Source: Ensifer adhaerens
GTDB taxonomy: Bacteria > Pseudomonadota > Alphaproteobacteria > Rhizobiales > Rhizobiaceae
Assembly (NCBI RefSeq): GCF_002940685.1
Contig: NZ_PNFP01000001.1
Location: forward strand, 248,001 to 312,000
DNA: 64,000 nt
Reading direction: 5' to 3'
A program made the translations under genes and the position numbers. This document shows, one piece after another, positions 9,073 through 18,367 of the stretch. Positions within the stretch are counted from its first letter, which is position 1. Every line of letters starts with the position of its first letter. A model generated the notes under the pieces. That model saw nothing but the letters and a program-made list of their open reading frames with translations. It was not told where the DNA came from and searched no databases.

Positions 9073-9777
9073 TCAGCGTGCCAGCGCGCCGTCCATTTCG
9101 GCGAGAATTGCCCGGGCGGCGGCAAGCGGCTCGGCGGCTGCGACGATTGGGCGCGCGACGACAAGGTGGCTGGATCCGGCCTTGAGCGCCTCGGAAGGCG
9201 TCATCACGCGCTTCTGGTCACCCTTGTCTGCGCCGGTCGGACGGATACCGGGGGTGACGAGGGCCATGTTCGGCCCGATGATCTTGCGGACTGCCGCCGA
9301 TTCCTCCGCCGAGCAGACGATGCCGCCCATGCCGGCGGCGCGGGCCTGCTCGGCCCGGCGCAGCACCAGTGTATGCGGATCGTATTCATAGCCGGCATCG
9401 ATCACGTCCTGCTCGTCCATCGAGGTGAGCACGGTGACGCCGAGCAGGCAGAGGTCGGAACCCTTGGCAGCCTCGACGGCCGCCTTCATAGCCTTCGGAT
9501 AGGCGTGCAGGGTCAGCATCGACATGCCCATCTTGGCGATGTTCTCGACGCCCTTGGCCACCGTGTTGTCGATGTCGAGCAGCTTCATGTCGAGGAAGAC
9601 CTTCTTGCCGCTTTTGGCCAGGTCGCGCGCGAATTCCAGGCCGCCGGCAAAGACCAGCTGGTAGCCGATCTTGTAGAAGGAGACGTCGTTGCCGAGCGTC
9701 GACACGATCTTCTCTGCCTCGGCAATCGTCGGAAGGTCGAGGCCTACGATCAGTCTGTCGCGCGCGGTTTCGGTCAT
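9073..9777 (-). CDS. pyrF: Orotidine 5'-phosphate decarboxylase
   Basis: PyrF decarboxylates OMP to UMP, the last step of pyrimidine synthesis. The 234-residue TIM barrel begins [17 protein letters not shown] and shows the catalytic [13 protein letters not shown] cluster (the Asp-x-Lys-x-x-Asp array, at about 70-82), the PGIRP phosphate-binding loop (about 180), and the C-terminal VVARPIV segment. Its start lies one base after the stop of the histidine-phosphatase-like gene, so the two are translationally coupled. The start at 9777 matches the family; an in-frame extension to 9888 is only read-through of the overlapping neighbour. Confidence 0.96.
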   Translation of the reverse strand: MTETARDRLIVGLDLPTIAEAEKIVSTLGNDVSFYKIGYQLVFAGGLEFARDLAKSGKKVFLDMKLLDIDNTVAKGVENIAKMGMSMLTLHAYPKAMKAAVEAAKGSDLCLLGVTVLTSMDEQDVIDAGYEYDPHTLVLRRAEQARAAGMGGIVCSAEESAAVRKIIGPNMALVTPGIRPTGADKGDQKRVMTPSEALKAGSSHLVVARPIVAAAEPLAAARAILAEMDGALAR

Positions 9778-9778
9778 C

Positions 9779-10366
9779 TTAGATCCCCTGCCAGTGTTCC
9801 ATCGGGGTCCAGTCGCATGCGACGGTGCGATCTGCAAGGTGGAAAGCGAAGACGTTGCCGCCGCCGCCCCCCTTCTGGTCGGCCGCACGCGAGATCGGCG
9901 CGCCGGTGAGCCGGCACTTCAGAAGCGTGCCGACGCCGCCGTGACCGACGAAGGCGATCGGGATCTTCGGATCGTGGCCGTCGAGAACACGCAAGACCGC
10001 CTGCGAGATGCGGGTCTGGGCATCAACCGCCCGCTCCCAGCCTTTGAAGCTCTCGGTGGGATTGGCGAAGAACCAGTCGGCCGCCTTCTCGAACTCCGGC
10101 GGTGGCAAGAAACCGGTGGCGGAGCGATCGTTCTCGCCCATGCCGTGGTGGATCTCGACGGTCGCGCCGGCCGCATCGGCCAGCAATTGCGCGGTTTCCA
10201 CCGCCTTGGTCTCATCGCTCGAGACGATCCGTCTAAGCGATCGCACCCAGGGCAAGGCGGCAGTGACGACCGCGCGCCCGCGGCCAACGGCGGAAAGTCC
10301 CCATTGCGGAACGGGCACGTCCGGATCGATCTGGACCTGCGGATGGGTGACGTAGACGCCGAACAT
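9779..10366 (-). CDS. Histidine phosphatase-like protein lacking the RHG motif
   Basis: About 195 residues with the fold marks of the phosphoglycerate mutase/histidine phosphatase clan: [11 protein letters not shown] after the first strand, [17 protein letters not shown] (the S-D/P-E-x-R-A-x-x-T-A equivalent), a Glu in [10 protein letters not shown], and the second catalytic-type [11 protein letters not shown]. The usual first motif RHG is replaced by VYVTHPQVQ, so a histidine is present at residue 8 but the arginine and glycine are not. The start at 10366 lies 5 bp after the pmtA stop, and pyrF follows after one base, so it sits inside a minus-strand operon. Whether it is an active phosphatase is uncertain. 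Confidence 0.75.
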   Translation of the reverse strand: MFGVYVTHPQVQIDPDVPVPQWGLSAVGRGRAVVTAALPWVRSLRRIVSSDETKAVETAQLLADAAGATVEIHHGMGENDRSATGFLPPPEFEKAADWFFANPTESFKGWERAVDAQTRISQAVLRVLDGHDPKIPIAFVGHGGVGTLLKCRLTGAPISRAADQKGGGGGNVFAFHLADRTVACDWTPMEHWQGI

Positions 10367-10370
10367 GTCG

Positions 10371-10973
10371 TCAGTGAGCCCGGCGATAGACCCAGAGCTG
10401 CGCCGGCGGAATGTTGCGCACGACGAAGTCGAGATGCTGGATGCTGTAGCGGTCCGGCATGGCGACGACCGGCGACAGTGGCCCATAGGAAATCTGCACC
10501 ACCGGCCGTCCGACCGGAATGCGCGAGAGCAGGTCGTCGATCAGTTCGACGCGCCGGTGCATCGGGAAGTTCAGCAGCGGCACGGCCGAGACGACGCTGT
10601 CGAAGGTCTGGCCGTTGAGTTCGCCGAGGGTGTGCTCCAGGTCGAAGGCATCGCCGTTGATGAAGTTGACGCCGGTGAAGTTCGTCCTGAGCTGATTGTA
10701 AAAATCGGTCGAATACTCGATCGACACGAGATTGGATGGCTCAAGGCCGCGTTCCAGGATCGCCTTGGTGATGACGCCCGTGCCGGGGCCGAGCTCCAGA
10801 ACCGGAAGGCCCGAGGCCGGATTGATGACGCTCGCCATGCGGCGCGCGGTGACGGAGGAGGTCGGCAGGATCGCGCCGACGGCCTTGGCATTGCTCATCC
10901 ATCCCTTGAAAAAGCGAATCTCCTCGTCGAACTTCCGTCCGAGCCGTTCCTTCACCTTCACGCGCAAATTCAT
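10371..10973 (-). CDS. pmtA: PmtA-type phospholipid N-methyltransferase
   Basis: This is a soluble AdoMet-dependent methyltransferase of the Sinorhizobium PmtA class, which converts phosphatidylethanolamine stepwise to phosphatidylcholine at the membrane. The 200-residue protein starts MNLRVKVKERLGRKFDEEIR after a GAGGGG ribosome-binding site. It shows PTSSVTARRMASV, the AdoMet motif VLELGPGTGVITKAIL at about 58-73, and the post-motif region SVVSAVPLLNFP with PPAQLWVYRR at the end. All of these agree with what I recall of rhizobial PmtA; rRNA adenine dimethylases share the AdoMet motif but not the rest. It follows dnaN behind a terminator and leads into the phosphatase-like gene and pyrF. Confidence 0.85.
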   Translation of the reverse strand: MNLRVKVKERLGRKFDEEIRFFKGWMSNAKAVGAILPTSSVTARRMASVINPASGLPVLELGPGTGVITKAILERGLEPSNLVSIEYSTDFYNQLRTNFTGVNFINGDAFDLEHTLGELNGQTFDSVVSAVPLLNFPMHRRVELIDDLLSRIPVGRPVVQISYGPLSPVVAMPDRYSIQHLDFVVRNIPPAQLWVYRRAH

Positions 10974-11149
10974 TGAACCCCTCAAAACCGCTGTCCTCTC
11001 CTCGTACAGGCCGTCCGCTGAAATCCCTCGCCCGGTGATTCGAGCCGGCTGCGGCGGCGGTCATCATAATGTGTCCCCATCTGCGGCAAAAACAAGTCTG
11101 TCTGCGCCTGAAAGCGTTCGCTTATCAACAGTCCGCAAATCCCGCGGCC

Positions 11150-11184
11150 AACAAAAAACCCGCCACGCGCGGGCGTGACGGGTT
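11150..11184 (-). terminator. Terminator of dnaN
   Basis: A 12-bp stem with one G-T pair (11157-11168 with 11173-11184), followed on the minus strand by TTTTTTGTTGG, 26 bp after the dnaN stop. Confidence 0.85.
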
Positions 11185-11210
11185 GGCGTATCGCGCCGCG
11201 TCAGGCCCGG

Positions 11211-12329
11211 CTACACGCGCATCGGCATGAGCACGTAGAGCGCATCTTCGGCGGCCAGATCGCGCACGAGCGTCGGCGAGCCCGGATCGGCCAGCATGAA
11301 GATGGCGTCGGTGCCGGTCAGCTGCGAGGTGATGTCGAGCAGGTACTTGGCGTTGAAGCCGATTTCGAGCGGATCGTGTTCATAGCCGACGGGCAGTTCT
11401 TCCGTAGCACTGCCGGAATCCGGATTGTTGACCGTCAGCGTCATCTGGCCTTCGTTCAGCGCCAGCTTGACGGCGCGGCCGCGCTCGGACGAGATCGTCG
11501 ATACGCGGTCTACGGCCTGGGCGAAGGACTGGCAATCGACGCGCAGTTCCTTGTCGTTGTTGGCCGGGATGACGCGCTGGTAGTCCGGGAAGGTGCCGTC
11601 GATCAGCTTCGAGGTCATGACGATCGAGCCGATCGTCAGGCGGATCTTGGCGTCGGAGACTTCGACGGTGACGACGAGGTCCGGGTTGTCGAGCAGTTTC
11701 TGCAATTCGCTGACGGTCTTGCGCGGGATGATGATGCCCGGCATGCCTTCCGAACCCGACGGCGCTTCGACGTCTGCGCGCGCCAGGCGGTGGCCGTCGG
11801 TGGCAACGGCGCGCAGCTTCAGCTCACCCTTGCTTTCGACCGTGTGCACGAAGATGCCGTTGAGGTAGTAGCGGGTTTCCTCGGTCGAGATCGCGAACTG
11901 GGTGCGATCGATCAGCATCTTGAGGTCGGTCGCCTTGAGGCGGAACGAATGCGAGAAGCTGCCGGCGGTGAGATCTGGGAAGTCGGACTGCGGCAGGCAT
12001 TGCAGCGAGAACTTCGAACGACCCGAAGCGACGGTCATCGCCGTGCCCTCGGCATTGGTGGCGAGCAGCACTTCCGAACCGTCGGGCAGCTTGCGCACGA
12101 TGTCGTAGAGCAGGTGCGCCGGCACGGTGGTGGCGCCCGACTGTTCCACCTGCGCCGGGGTCGCCTCGGTGATTTCGAGGTCGAGGTCGGTCGCCTTCAT
12201 TTCGAGGCTCGCGCCGTCGGAGCGCAGGAGCACGTTCGAGAGGATCGGGATCGTGTTTCGCCGCTCGACCACGCGGTGCACGTGGTTCAGCGATTTCAGG
12301 AGGTTGGATCGCTCGAGAGTAATGCGCAT
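11211..12329 (-). CDS. dnaN: DNA polymerase III sliding clamp (beta subunit)
   Basis: DnaN forms the ring-shaped dimer that tethers DNA polymerase III to DNA. The 372-residue length is standard. Family marks are the N-terminal MRITLERSNLLKSLNHVHRV, RRNTIPILSNVLL at about 24-36, HLARADVE in the second domain, FPDYQRVIP, and the C-terminal YVLMPMRV, which forms part of the partner-binding cleft. It is transcribed alone on the minus strand, diverging from rsmI, and ends in a terminator. As in other rhizobia, dnaN is far from dnaA, about 50 kb apart in this window, unlike the dnaA-dnaN operon of many other bacteria. Confidence 0.97.
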   Translation of the reverse strand: MRITLERSNLLKSLNHVHRVVERRNTIPILSNVLLRSDGASLEMKATDLDLEITEATPAQVEQSGATTVPAHLLYDIVRKLPDGSEVLLATNAEGTAMTVASGRSKFSLQCLPQSDFPDLTAGSFSHSFRLKATDLKMLIDRTQFAISTEETRYYLNGIFVHTVESKGELKLRAVATDGHRLARADVEAPSGSEGMPGIIIPRKTVSELQKLLDNPDLVVTVEVSDAKIRLTIGSIVMTSKLIDGTFPDYQRVIPANNDKELRVDCQSFAQAVDRVSTISSERGRAVKLALNEGQMTLTVNNPDSGSATEELPVGYEHDPLEIGFNAKYLLDITSQLTGTDAIFMLADPGSPTLVRDLAAEDALYVLMPMRV

Positions 12330-12580
12330 GGGATGCCGCTTTCAACCATTGCCCGGCGGGCGAACGTCCGCCTGAGCGTCAACTGCGAGTGCCCCGGCCG
12401 ACCGACCGGATAGATGTGGACCGGCAAAATGGCAGAAAGAGCGCCCGGAAAGCAAGGGGTTTGAGGGCTTCTGTCCCCAGATGTGGCGCACCGGCCCGCC
12501 GTCTTGCCCTTGCTCTGTCATATGGGCTCACTCATAAAGACCGGATAGACACATCGGTGAGTACGATCAGGACGTTACAG

Positions 12581-13510
12581 GTGGAAAAGCAGAAGACAGC
12601 GGAACCGGCAGGCGGACAGAGGGAGCGCAGCTACCGGCTGCACAATGTGAGTATTCCGGCTCGCCCGCTCGATGCAGCGCTCTATCTGGTCGCAACCCCG
12701 ATCGGAAATCTTGGCGACATCACGTTGCGGGCGCTGGAAACATTGGCCGGCGCTGACGTGCTTGCCTGCGAAGACACCCGCGTCACCCGCGTTCTGCTTG
12801 ATCGCTACGGCATAACCAACCGCCCCTACGCTTACCATGAGCACAACGCGGACGAGGCCGGCCCCCGTTTGCTGGCAGCGCTTTCGGAGGGGCGATCCGT
12901 GGCGCTCGTCTCCGATGCCGGCACGCCGCTGGTCTCCGACCCCGGCTATCGGCTCGGCCAACTCGCGATCGAGGCTGGCCATCGCGTCGTCCCGATCCCC
13001 GGCGCGTCGGCGCCGCTTGCAGCCCTTGTCGGCTCCGGCCTGCCGAACGATGCCTTCCTTTTTGCCGGCTTCCTGCCGACCAAGGACAAGGCCAAGCGCG
13101 ATCGCCTCAGGGAGTTCGCGACCGTGCCGGCAACCATCCTGTTCTTCGAATCGCCACACCGGATCGCTGCAACCGTCGCTGCGGCAGCCGAGGTCCTGGG
13201 CGAGGGCAGGCGGGCCTCCGTCTGCCGCGAGCTCACCAAGACCTTCGAGGAATTCCGCCGCGGCACCCTCGGTGAGCTTGCCGCCCATTATGAACAGGCG
13301 GGCGCGGTCAAGGGTGAGATCGTTCTGGTGATCGGACCGCCGGACGCAGCCCCCGAGCCGGAAGCTGCCGACGTCGATGCGCTGCTGCAAAGTCTCGTCG
13401 CCGACATGCCGGCCGGCAAGGCGGCAACCGAAGCTGCCCGCCAGACGGGCCTGCCGCGCAAGGAGCTCTATGATCGTCTGCTGCAGCTCAAGGAGCGCCA
13501 TGACGACTGA
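12581..13510 (+). CDS. rsmI: 16S rRNA (cytidine-1402 2'-O)-methyltransferase
   Basis: RsmI methylates the ribose of C1402 in 16S rRNA. The tetrapyrrole-methylase fold shows [47 protein letters not shown] and [15 protein letters not shown], followed by FFESPHRI and [10 protein letters not shown], the full set of RsmI signatures. I favour a GTG start at 12581, where AGGA lies 8 bp upstream; a GTG at 12557 or a longer frame from 12389 is possible, but the extra residues have no family match. The 3' end overlaps yraN by 11 bp. It diverges from dnaN. Confidence 0.93.
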   Translation: MEKQKTAEPAGGQRERSYRLHNVSIPARPLDAALYLVATPIGNLGDITLRALETLAGADVLACEDTRVTRVLLDRYGITNRPYAYHEHNADEAGPRLLAALSEGRSVALVSDAGTPLVSDPGYRLGQLAIEAGHRVVPIPGASAPLAALVGSGLPNDAFLFAGFLPTKDKAKRDRLREFATVPATILFFESPHRIAATVAAAAEVLGEGRRASVCRELTKTFEEFRRGTLGELAAHYEQAGAVKGEIVLVIGPPDAAPEPEAADVDALLQSLVADMPAGKAATEAARQTGLPRKELYDRLLQLKERHDD

Positions 13511-13868
13511 GGCCGGCGACAAGCGGAAGCTGAAAGCGCTGAGGCGAGGGCATCTCGCCGAGTATCGCGCGGCACTCTGCCTCCTGCTCAAGGGCTACCG
13601 CATCGTCGCCATGCGCTATCGCACCAAGCTCGGCGAGATCGACATCATCGCAAGGCGCGGGGATCTCATTGCCTGCGTCGAGGTCAAGGCCCGCCGCTCG
13701 GCTGAAGACGGCGTCTTCGCCGTGACGGCCACGGCTGAGAGGCGCATTCGTGCCGCAAGTGACCTCTGGCTGGCGAAACAGCCGGATTTCAGCAGGCTTT
13801 CCGTGCGTTACGACATCGTCACGGTAACGCCCTGGGGCTGGCCGCGGCATCTGCCGGATGCCTTCTGA
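13500..13868 (+). CDS. yraN: YraN/UPF0102 family endonuclease-like protein
   Basis: This 122-residue protein has the UPF0102 fold, related to Holliday-junction resolvases and restriction nucleases. Marks are [20 protein letters not shown] at about 14-33, [17 protein letters not shown] and CVEVKARRS, the last two giving the E-x(n)-D-x(n)-E-V-K nuclease-like core. Function in vivo is unproven. Its start codon lies within the end of rsmI, so the two are translationally coupled. The rsmI-yraN pair is a common arrangement, which supports both calls. Confidence 0.9.
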   Translation: MTTEAGDKRKLKALRRGHLAEYRAALCLLLKGYRIVAMRYRTKLGEIDIIARRGDLIACVEVKARRSAEDGVFAVTATAERRIRAASDLWLAKQPDFSRLSVRYDIVTVTPWGWPRHLPDAF

Positions 13869-13970
13869 ACCGGCGCGCGATGAAGAAAAATGATTGATGC
13901 GTTCCGTTCCAGCGTCCGGTGGAACATATTCGCGAATTTGTAATCGTTCCGACACAAAAGCGTTAAGGGC

Positions 13971-13987
13971 CTGTCATTGAACGTCAC
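13971..13987 (+). promoter_or_regulatory. Weak Pho-box-like sequence upstream of ugpB
   Basis: CTGTCAT, the perfect half-site of the PhoB consensus, is followed at an imperfect spacing by CGTCACT. Only one half matches well. The position, about 40 bp before the ugpB start, is right for phosphate control, as known for ugp operons elsewhere. Treat as tentative. Confidence 0.35.
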
Positions 13988-14027
13988 TAGTCCACTGCCA
14001 TCCGCAACCCGGTGGAGAGGATCAGTC

Positions 14028-15326
14028 ATGTTCAAGAAGTTTACGCTTGCAGCCCTTACCTTTGCTTTTTCCGCGACCTCGTCGCTTGCCGCAACCAACA
14101 TTACCTGGTGGCACGGCATGGCCGGCCGCAACGGCGAAGTCATCAATGAAGTCTCCAAGAAATTCAATGAAGCCCAGAGCGCCTGCGCGCTGACCCCGGT
14201 TTCCAAGGGCACCTACGAGGAAGCGCTCGCTTCCGGTATCGCCGCTTTCCGCTCGGGTGAACAGCCGAACATCCTGCAGGTGTTCGACGCCGGTGCAGCC
14301 ACGATCATCAACGCCAAGGGCGCGGTCATCCCGGCCGAAGACCTGATCATCAAGGCCGGCCACAACTTCGACCGCAACGCCTTCATCGACGGCGTGCGCC
14401 ACTTCTACGCCGACAGCGAAGGCAAGTTCGTCGGCATGCCGTTCAACTCCTCCGCGCCGATCATGTACATCAACGACGAGGCGCTGAAGAAGGCCGGCGT
14501 CGAAGCGCCGAAGACCTGGGAAGAATTCGAAGCCGCAGCACCGAAGCTGAAAGAGGCCGGCTACATCCCGCTCGTCCAGTCGCAGCTCACCTGGCAGTTC
14601 ACCGAGAACTTCTTCTCGCGCAACAACATCCAGTTCGCCACCAACAACAACGGCTATGACGCCGTCGTCGACACGCAGCTGAAGGTCACCGACCCGAACC
14701 TCGTCATGATGTTCGACAAGCTCAAGGCCTGGAAGGATGAAGGCTATTTCGCCTTCTACGGCGCCGGCTGGAACGACAACCAGAAGGTCTTCGAAGAAGG
14801 CAAGGCCGCCTTCTGGATCGGTTCGTCGGGCTCCTTCGGCGGCCTGCAGAAGACCGCCCAGATGCCGTTCTCGGCAACCTTCCTGCCCTATTGGGGCTCG
14901 ATCAAGGGCGCCGGCACCAACTCCTTCATCGGTGGTGCGGCTCTCTTTGCCATGTCCGGCAAGTCGGACGAAGAGAACAAGTGCGTTGCCGACTTCTTCC
15001 AGTTCCTGACCTCGCCTGAGATCCAGTATTTCTACCACAAGGCCACCGGCTACGTCGCCATCACCAAGGCAGCCTACGAGCTCGCCCAGAAGGACGGCTA
15101 CTACAAGGAGAAGCCGGTTGCCGAAGTCGGCATCAAGCAGCTCATGCTGCCGGCCGGCGACTGGTCGAAGGGCTACCGCCTCGGCTTCTATCCGCAGATC
15201 CGCGAAATCATGGAACGCGAATACGGCCGCATCTTCTCGGGCGAAACGACCGTCAAGGACGCTTTCGACACGATCGAGAAGGAAGGCAACGAGCTGCTCG
15301 CTCGCTTCGCCAAGACGGCCGGCTGA
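14028..15326 (+). CDS. ugpB: Glycerol-3-phosphate ABC transporter substrate-binding protein
   Basis: This periplasmic binding protein for sn-glycerol-3-phosphate and possibly glycerophosphodiesters has 432 residues. A signal peptide at 1-21 ends SLAAT. The mature start ITWWHGMAGRNGEVINEV, then GTYEEALASGIAAFRSGEQPNILQV, PFNSSAPIMYIN, SSGSFGG, and KGYRLGFYPQIREIMERE near the C-terminus all parallel E. coli UgpB. The start at 14028 follows GAGAGGA. It heads a five-gene operon, ugpB-A-E-C plus a hydrolase, in the canonical order. A weak Pho-box-like element lies upstream. Confidence 0.93.
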   Translation: MFKKFTLAALTFAFSATSSLAATNITWWHGMAGRNGEVINEVSKKFNEAQSACALTPVSKGTYEEALASGIAAFRSGEQPNILQVFDAGAATIINAKGAVIPAEDLIIKAGHNFDRNAFIDGVRHFYADSEGKFVGMPFNSSAPIMYINDEALKKAGVEAPKTWEEFEAAAPKLKEAGYIPLVQSQLTWQFTENFFSRNNIQFATNNNGYDAVVDTQLKVTDPNLVMMFDKLKAWKDEGYFAFYGAGWNDNQKVFEEGKAAFWIGSSGSFGGLQKTAQMPFSATFLPYWGSIKGAGTNSFIGGAALFAMSGKSDEENKCVADFFQFLTSPEIQYFYHKATGYVAITKAAYELAQKDGYYKEKPVAEVGIKQLMLPAGDWSKGYRLGFYPQIREIMEREYGRIFSGETTVKDAFDTIEKEGNELLARFAKTAG

Positions 15327-15331
15327 TCTCC

Positions 15332-16336
15332 ATGTCGACCGTGACAGATCTCCTCCCCGCAGCGCGGGGAGGGACCGGAACAAAGACCGGGGGGCGTCGC
15401 TTCGGCGCCTTCCGGCTTTTCGGTGGCCAGTCGAATAGCGGAGGCGAAAGCGCTGCAAAGCGCGTGCAGTTCGCCTCGCCGTTCCTGCCCTACCTCTTTC
15501 TCGCGCCGCAGCTCGCGATCATCTTCATCTTCTTCTACTGGCCGTCGGTTCAGGCGATCCAGTCGTCCTTCTATCTCGAAGACCCTTTCGGTTTCGGCTC
15601 GACCTTCGTCGGCATGACCAACTATACCGACGTGCTGAAATCAGGCGAATATCTCGGCATCGCCCGCTTCACCGCGGTGTTCACGGCCCTCGTCACCTTC
15701 TTCGCGCTGTCGATCGGCCTGTTGCTCGCCGTCAAGGCGGATGGCGTCATCCGCGGCAACGCGGCCTACAAGACGCTGCTGATCTGGGTCTATGCCATCG
15801 CCCCGCCGGTCGCGGGCCTCATCGGTATGATGTTCTTCGACCAGCATATCGGCCCGATCGTCGAGCTCGCCCGCTGGTTCGGCTGGGACATCAAGGTCGG
15901 TCTCAACTACTTCGACACCGCCTTTTCCATGGTGGTCGTCTCGGTCTGGAAACAGATCCCCTACAATTTCATCTTCTTCCTCTCAGGCCTGCAGGGCATT
16001 CCGGTCTCGGTGCGCGAGGCGGCGGCGATCGATTGCCGCTCCGGCTTCCGCCGCTTCTGGACGGTGATCCTGCCGCTTCTGGCGCCGACCGCCTTCTTCC
16101 TTCTGATCATTAACGTCACCTATGCGCTGTTCGATACCTTCGGCGTCATCGACGTGATGGTGAAGGACAAGGCCGCCAACAATCCGATCACCCTTGTCTA
16201 CAAGGTCTACATGGACGGTTTCCGCGGCAACGATCTCGGCGGCTCGTCGGCCCAGTCGGTGATCCTGATGCTGATCGTCTTCGTCCTCACCATCTTCCAG
16301 TTCCGCTTCATCGAGCGGCGCGTGCACTACAACTGA
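15332..16336 (+). CDS. ugpA: Glycerol-3-phosphate ABC transporter permease UgpA
   Basis: This inner-membrane permease has about six spans and the EAA-loop motif VREAAAIDCRSGFRRFWTVILP in its second half, the docking site for UgpC. PYLFLAPQLAIIFIFFYWPS begins the first span near residue 52, and DPFGFGSTFVGMTNY matches other UgpA proteins. The first ~45 residues (MSTVTDLLPAARGG and onward) are extra compared with the usual ~295-residue UgpA. They are partly encoded by a short palindrome resembling the chromosomal RIME hairpins (15352-15372). The true start may therefore lie further downstream, though no convincing ribosome-binding site marks one. The gene starts 5 bp after the ugpB stop. Confidence 0.88.
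   Translation: MSTVTDLLPAARGGTGTKTGGRRFGAFRLFGGQSNSGGESAAKRVQFASPFLPYLFLAPQLAIIFIFFYWPSVQAIQSSFYLEDPFGFGSTFVGMTNYTDVLKSGEYLGIARFTAVFTALVTFFALSIGLLLAVKADGVIRGNAAYKTLLIWVYAIAPPVAGLIGMMFFDQHIGPIVELARWFGWDIKVGLNYFDTAFSMVVVSVWKQIPYNFIFFLSGLQGIPVSVREAAAIDCRSGFRRFWTVILPLLAPTAFFLLIINVTYALFDTFGVIDVMVKDKAANNPITLVYKVYMDGFRGNDLGGSSAQSVILMLIVFVLTIFQFRFIERRVHYN
15352..15372. repeat. Short RIME-like palindrome inside the 5' end of ugpA
   Basis: A perfect 9-bp inverted repeat (15352-15360 with 15364-15372) around a 3-base loop. Its core CTCCCCGC and GCGGGGAG is the same as in the three longer RIME-like elements of this window. It falls 20 bp into the frame called ugpA. Confidence 0.6.
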
Positions 16337-16345
16337 GGTGGGCCG

Positions 16346-17188
16346 ATGTATCGCACCAAGATTTTCGACCACATCATCCTGCTTCTCGGCGTCTTCATCA
16401 TGGTGGCGCCGGTCGTCGTCGCCTTCATGACCTCCACCCACGAGGCGGCCGATATCCACCGCAACGGCCTCAGCCTCACCTGGGGCGGCCACTTCGTCGA
16501 GACCTACCAAACCGTGCTGACGCGCGAGGGCGGCTTCACCGGCAAGATCACCGGCTTCAACATGATGCTGAACTCGATGATCCTTGGCTTGGGCTTCGCC
16601 GTCGGCAAGATCGTGCTGTCGATGCTGGCGGCCTATGCGCTGGTCTATTTCCGCTTTCCGCTCGCGACCTTCTTCTTCTGGGTGATCTTCACGACGCTGC
16701 TCCTGCCGCTCGAAGTGCGCATCCTTCCCTCCTACGAAGTGATGAACACGCTGAAGCTGACCAACACCTATACCGGCCTGATCGTGCCGCTCCTGGCTTC
16801 CGCCACAGGCACCTTCTACTTCCGGCAGTTCTTCAAGTCGGTGCCGGACGAACTCTTGGAGGCGGCGCGCATTGATGGCGCCGGCCCGTTCAAGTTCTTC
16901 ATCGACGTGCTGGTGCCGCTCTCGCGCACGATGATGGCGGCGATCTTCATCATCATGTTCGTCTATGGCTGGAACCAGTATCTCTGGCCCACCTTGATGA
17001 CCACCGACGAAGGCTTCTTCACGCTGGTGCGCGGCATCAAGCAGATCCTGCTCGTCTGGGTCGGCTCGAACATTCCCGACTATAACGAGGCCTTTGCCTT
17101 GGCGATCCTCGCCATGCTGCCGCCCGTGATGATCGTGGTGATCTTCCAGCGCTGGTTCATCAAGGGCCTGACCGAAAGCGACAAGTAA
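16346..17188 (+). CDS. ugpE: Glycerol-3-phosphate ABC transporter permease UgpE
   Basis: The second permease of the Ugp importer, 280 residues with six predicted spans. Marks are the N-terminal span HIILLLGVFIMVAPVVVAFM, the helix-rich LPLEVRILPSYEVMNTLKLTNTY stretch, and the EAA loop LLEAARIDGAGPFKFFIDVLVPLS, which contacts UgpC. GGMFTRIP-like residues are absent, as usual for this subfamily. It lies 9 bp after ugpA and before ugpC, in the standard order, and forms the membrane pore with UgpA. Confidence 0.93.
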   Translation: MYRTKIFDHIILLLGVFIMVAPVVVAFMTSTHEAADIHRNGLSLTWGGHFVETYQTVLTREGGFTGKITGFNMMLNSMILGLGFAVGKIVLSMLAAYALVYFRFPLATFFFWVIFTTLLLPLEVRILPSYEVMNTLKLTNTYTGLIVPLLASATGTFYFRQFFKSVPDELLEAARIDGAGPFKFFIDVLVPLSRTMMAAIFIIMFVYGWNQYLWPTLMTTDEGFFTLVRGIKQILLVWVGSNIPDYNEAFALAILAMLPPVMIVVIFQRWFIKGLTESDK

Positions 17189-17254
17189 GCGGAGGCGCGG
17201 CGGGGCAAGTGTCCCGCCCGCTCCTGAAACGACACCAAACTTACGGAGGCAGCC

Positions 17255-18367
17255 ATGGCGGCCACTACCATCGCCGAGGTCTCGAAGATCTATCACGGCA
17301 ATGTCGAGGCGGTGAAATCCGTCTCGATCGACATCGAAGACGGCGAGTTCATCGTTCTCGTCGGCCCATCCGGCTGCGGCAAGTCCACGCTTCTACGCAT
17401 GGTCGCGGGGCTCGAGACGATTTCGAAGGGCACCGTCACGATCGGTTCGCGCGTCATCAACGAGGTCGATCCGGCCGAGCGCGACATCGCCATGGTCTTC
17501 CAGAACTATGCGCTCTACCCGCACATGACCGTCTACGAAAACCTCGCCTACGGCCTGAAGAACCGCAAGACGCCGAAGGCCGAGATCGACGCCCGTGTGG
17601 CGGAGGCCGCGCGCATGCTGGAGATCGAGCCCTATCTCCAGCGCAAACCCCGTGCGCTCTCCGGTGGCCAGCGCCAGCGCGTCGCCATGGGCCGCGCCAT
17701 CGTGCGCAAGCCGGCGGCCTTCCTCTTCGACGAGCCACTTTCCAACCTCGACGCCAAGCTGCGCGTCTCCATGCGCGGCGAGATCAAGCGGCTGCAGAAG
17801 CGGCTCGGCACGACCTCCCTCTATGTCACGCACGACCAGCTCGAGGCGATGACGCTCGCCGACCGGCTGGTGGTGCTGAACGGCGGCCGCATCGAACAGA
17901 TCGGCCGTCCGCTCGATGTCTATCACCGCCCGGCCTCGACCTTCGTCGCGAGCTTCATCGGTTCACCGGCGATGAACCTGGTCAAGGGTGAGATCGAAGG
18001 CGGCAACCTGCAGATCGGTCTCTACAGGATCGAGCTCGGTGGTCGCGCCCCGGTCAAAGGCCCTGTCACCGTGGGGCTTCGCGCCGAGGACCTGAAGCTC
18101 GCCGGCGTCGGCGAAGACGCGATGCTGTTCCAGGTCGACTATGTCGAGGAACTGGGCGCACAGCGGCTCGTGCACGGCACCATCGAAGGGCAGGCGCTCA
18201 CCATCGCGCTGTCGCCGGAGACGCCACTTTCGGGCGACCTTGCCGTGACGATCGCGGTCGACCGCCTGCACTTCTTCTCGACCGAGACCGGCAAGCGGCT
18301 GGAGCGCGGCACGTCGTTTGGCAATGATGCCCCGGTCGAAGCCCTGCGCCTGGAGACGGCATCGTGA
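17255..18367 (+). CDS. ugpC: Glycerol-3-phosphate ABC transporter ATP-binding protein UgpC
   Basis: A 370-residue ATPase of the MalK/UgpC group that powers glycerol-3-phosphate import. Walker [10 protein letters not shown] is at residues 37-45, the signature [16 protein letters not shown] near 135, Walker [16 protein letters not shown] just after, and the switch histidine in [11 protein letters not shown]. The C-terminal ~130 residues are the regulatory OB-type TOBE domain ([10 protein letters not shown]). The start at 17255 follows ACGGAGGCAGCC. Its last codons overlap the next gene by 4 bp, so the downstream hydrolase is co-translated. Confidence 0.95.
   Translation: MAATTIAEVSKIYHGNVEAVKSVSIDIEDGEFIVLVGPSGCGKSTLLRMVAGLETISKGTVTIGSRVINEVDPAERDIAMVFQNYALYPHMTVYENLAYGLKNRKTPKAEIDARVAEAARMLEIEPYLQRKPRALSGGQRQRVAMGRAIVRKPAAFLFDEPLSNLDAKLRVSMRGEIKRLQKRLGTTSLYVTHDQLEAMTLADRLVVLNGGRIEQIGRPLDVYHRPASTFVASFIGSPAMNLVKGEIEGGNLQIGLYRIELGGRAPVKGPVTVGLRAEDLKLAGVGEDAMLFQVDYVEELGAQRLVHGTIEGQALTIALSPETPLSGDLAVTIAVDRLHFFSTETGKRLERGTSFGNDAPVEALRLETAS

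Noticed and set aside
15345-15375. Palindrome in ugpA as a transcription terminator
   Set aside because: No T-run follows it, and the operon continues through ugpE and ugpC in the usual order.
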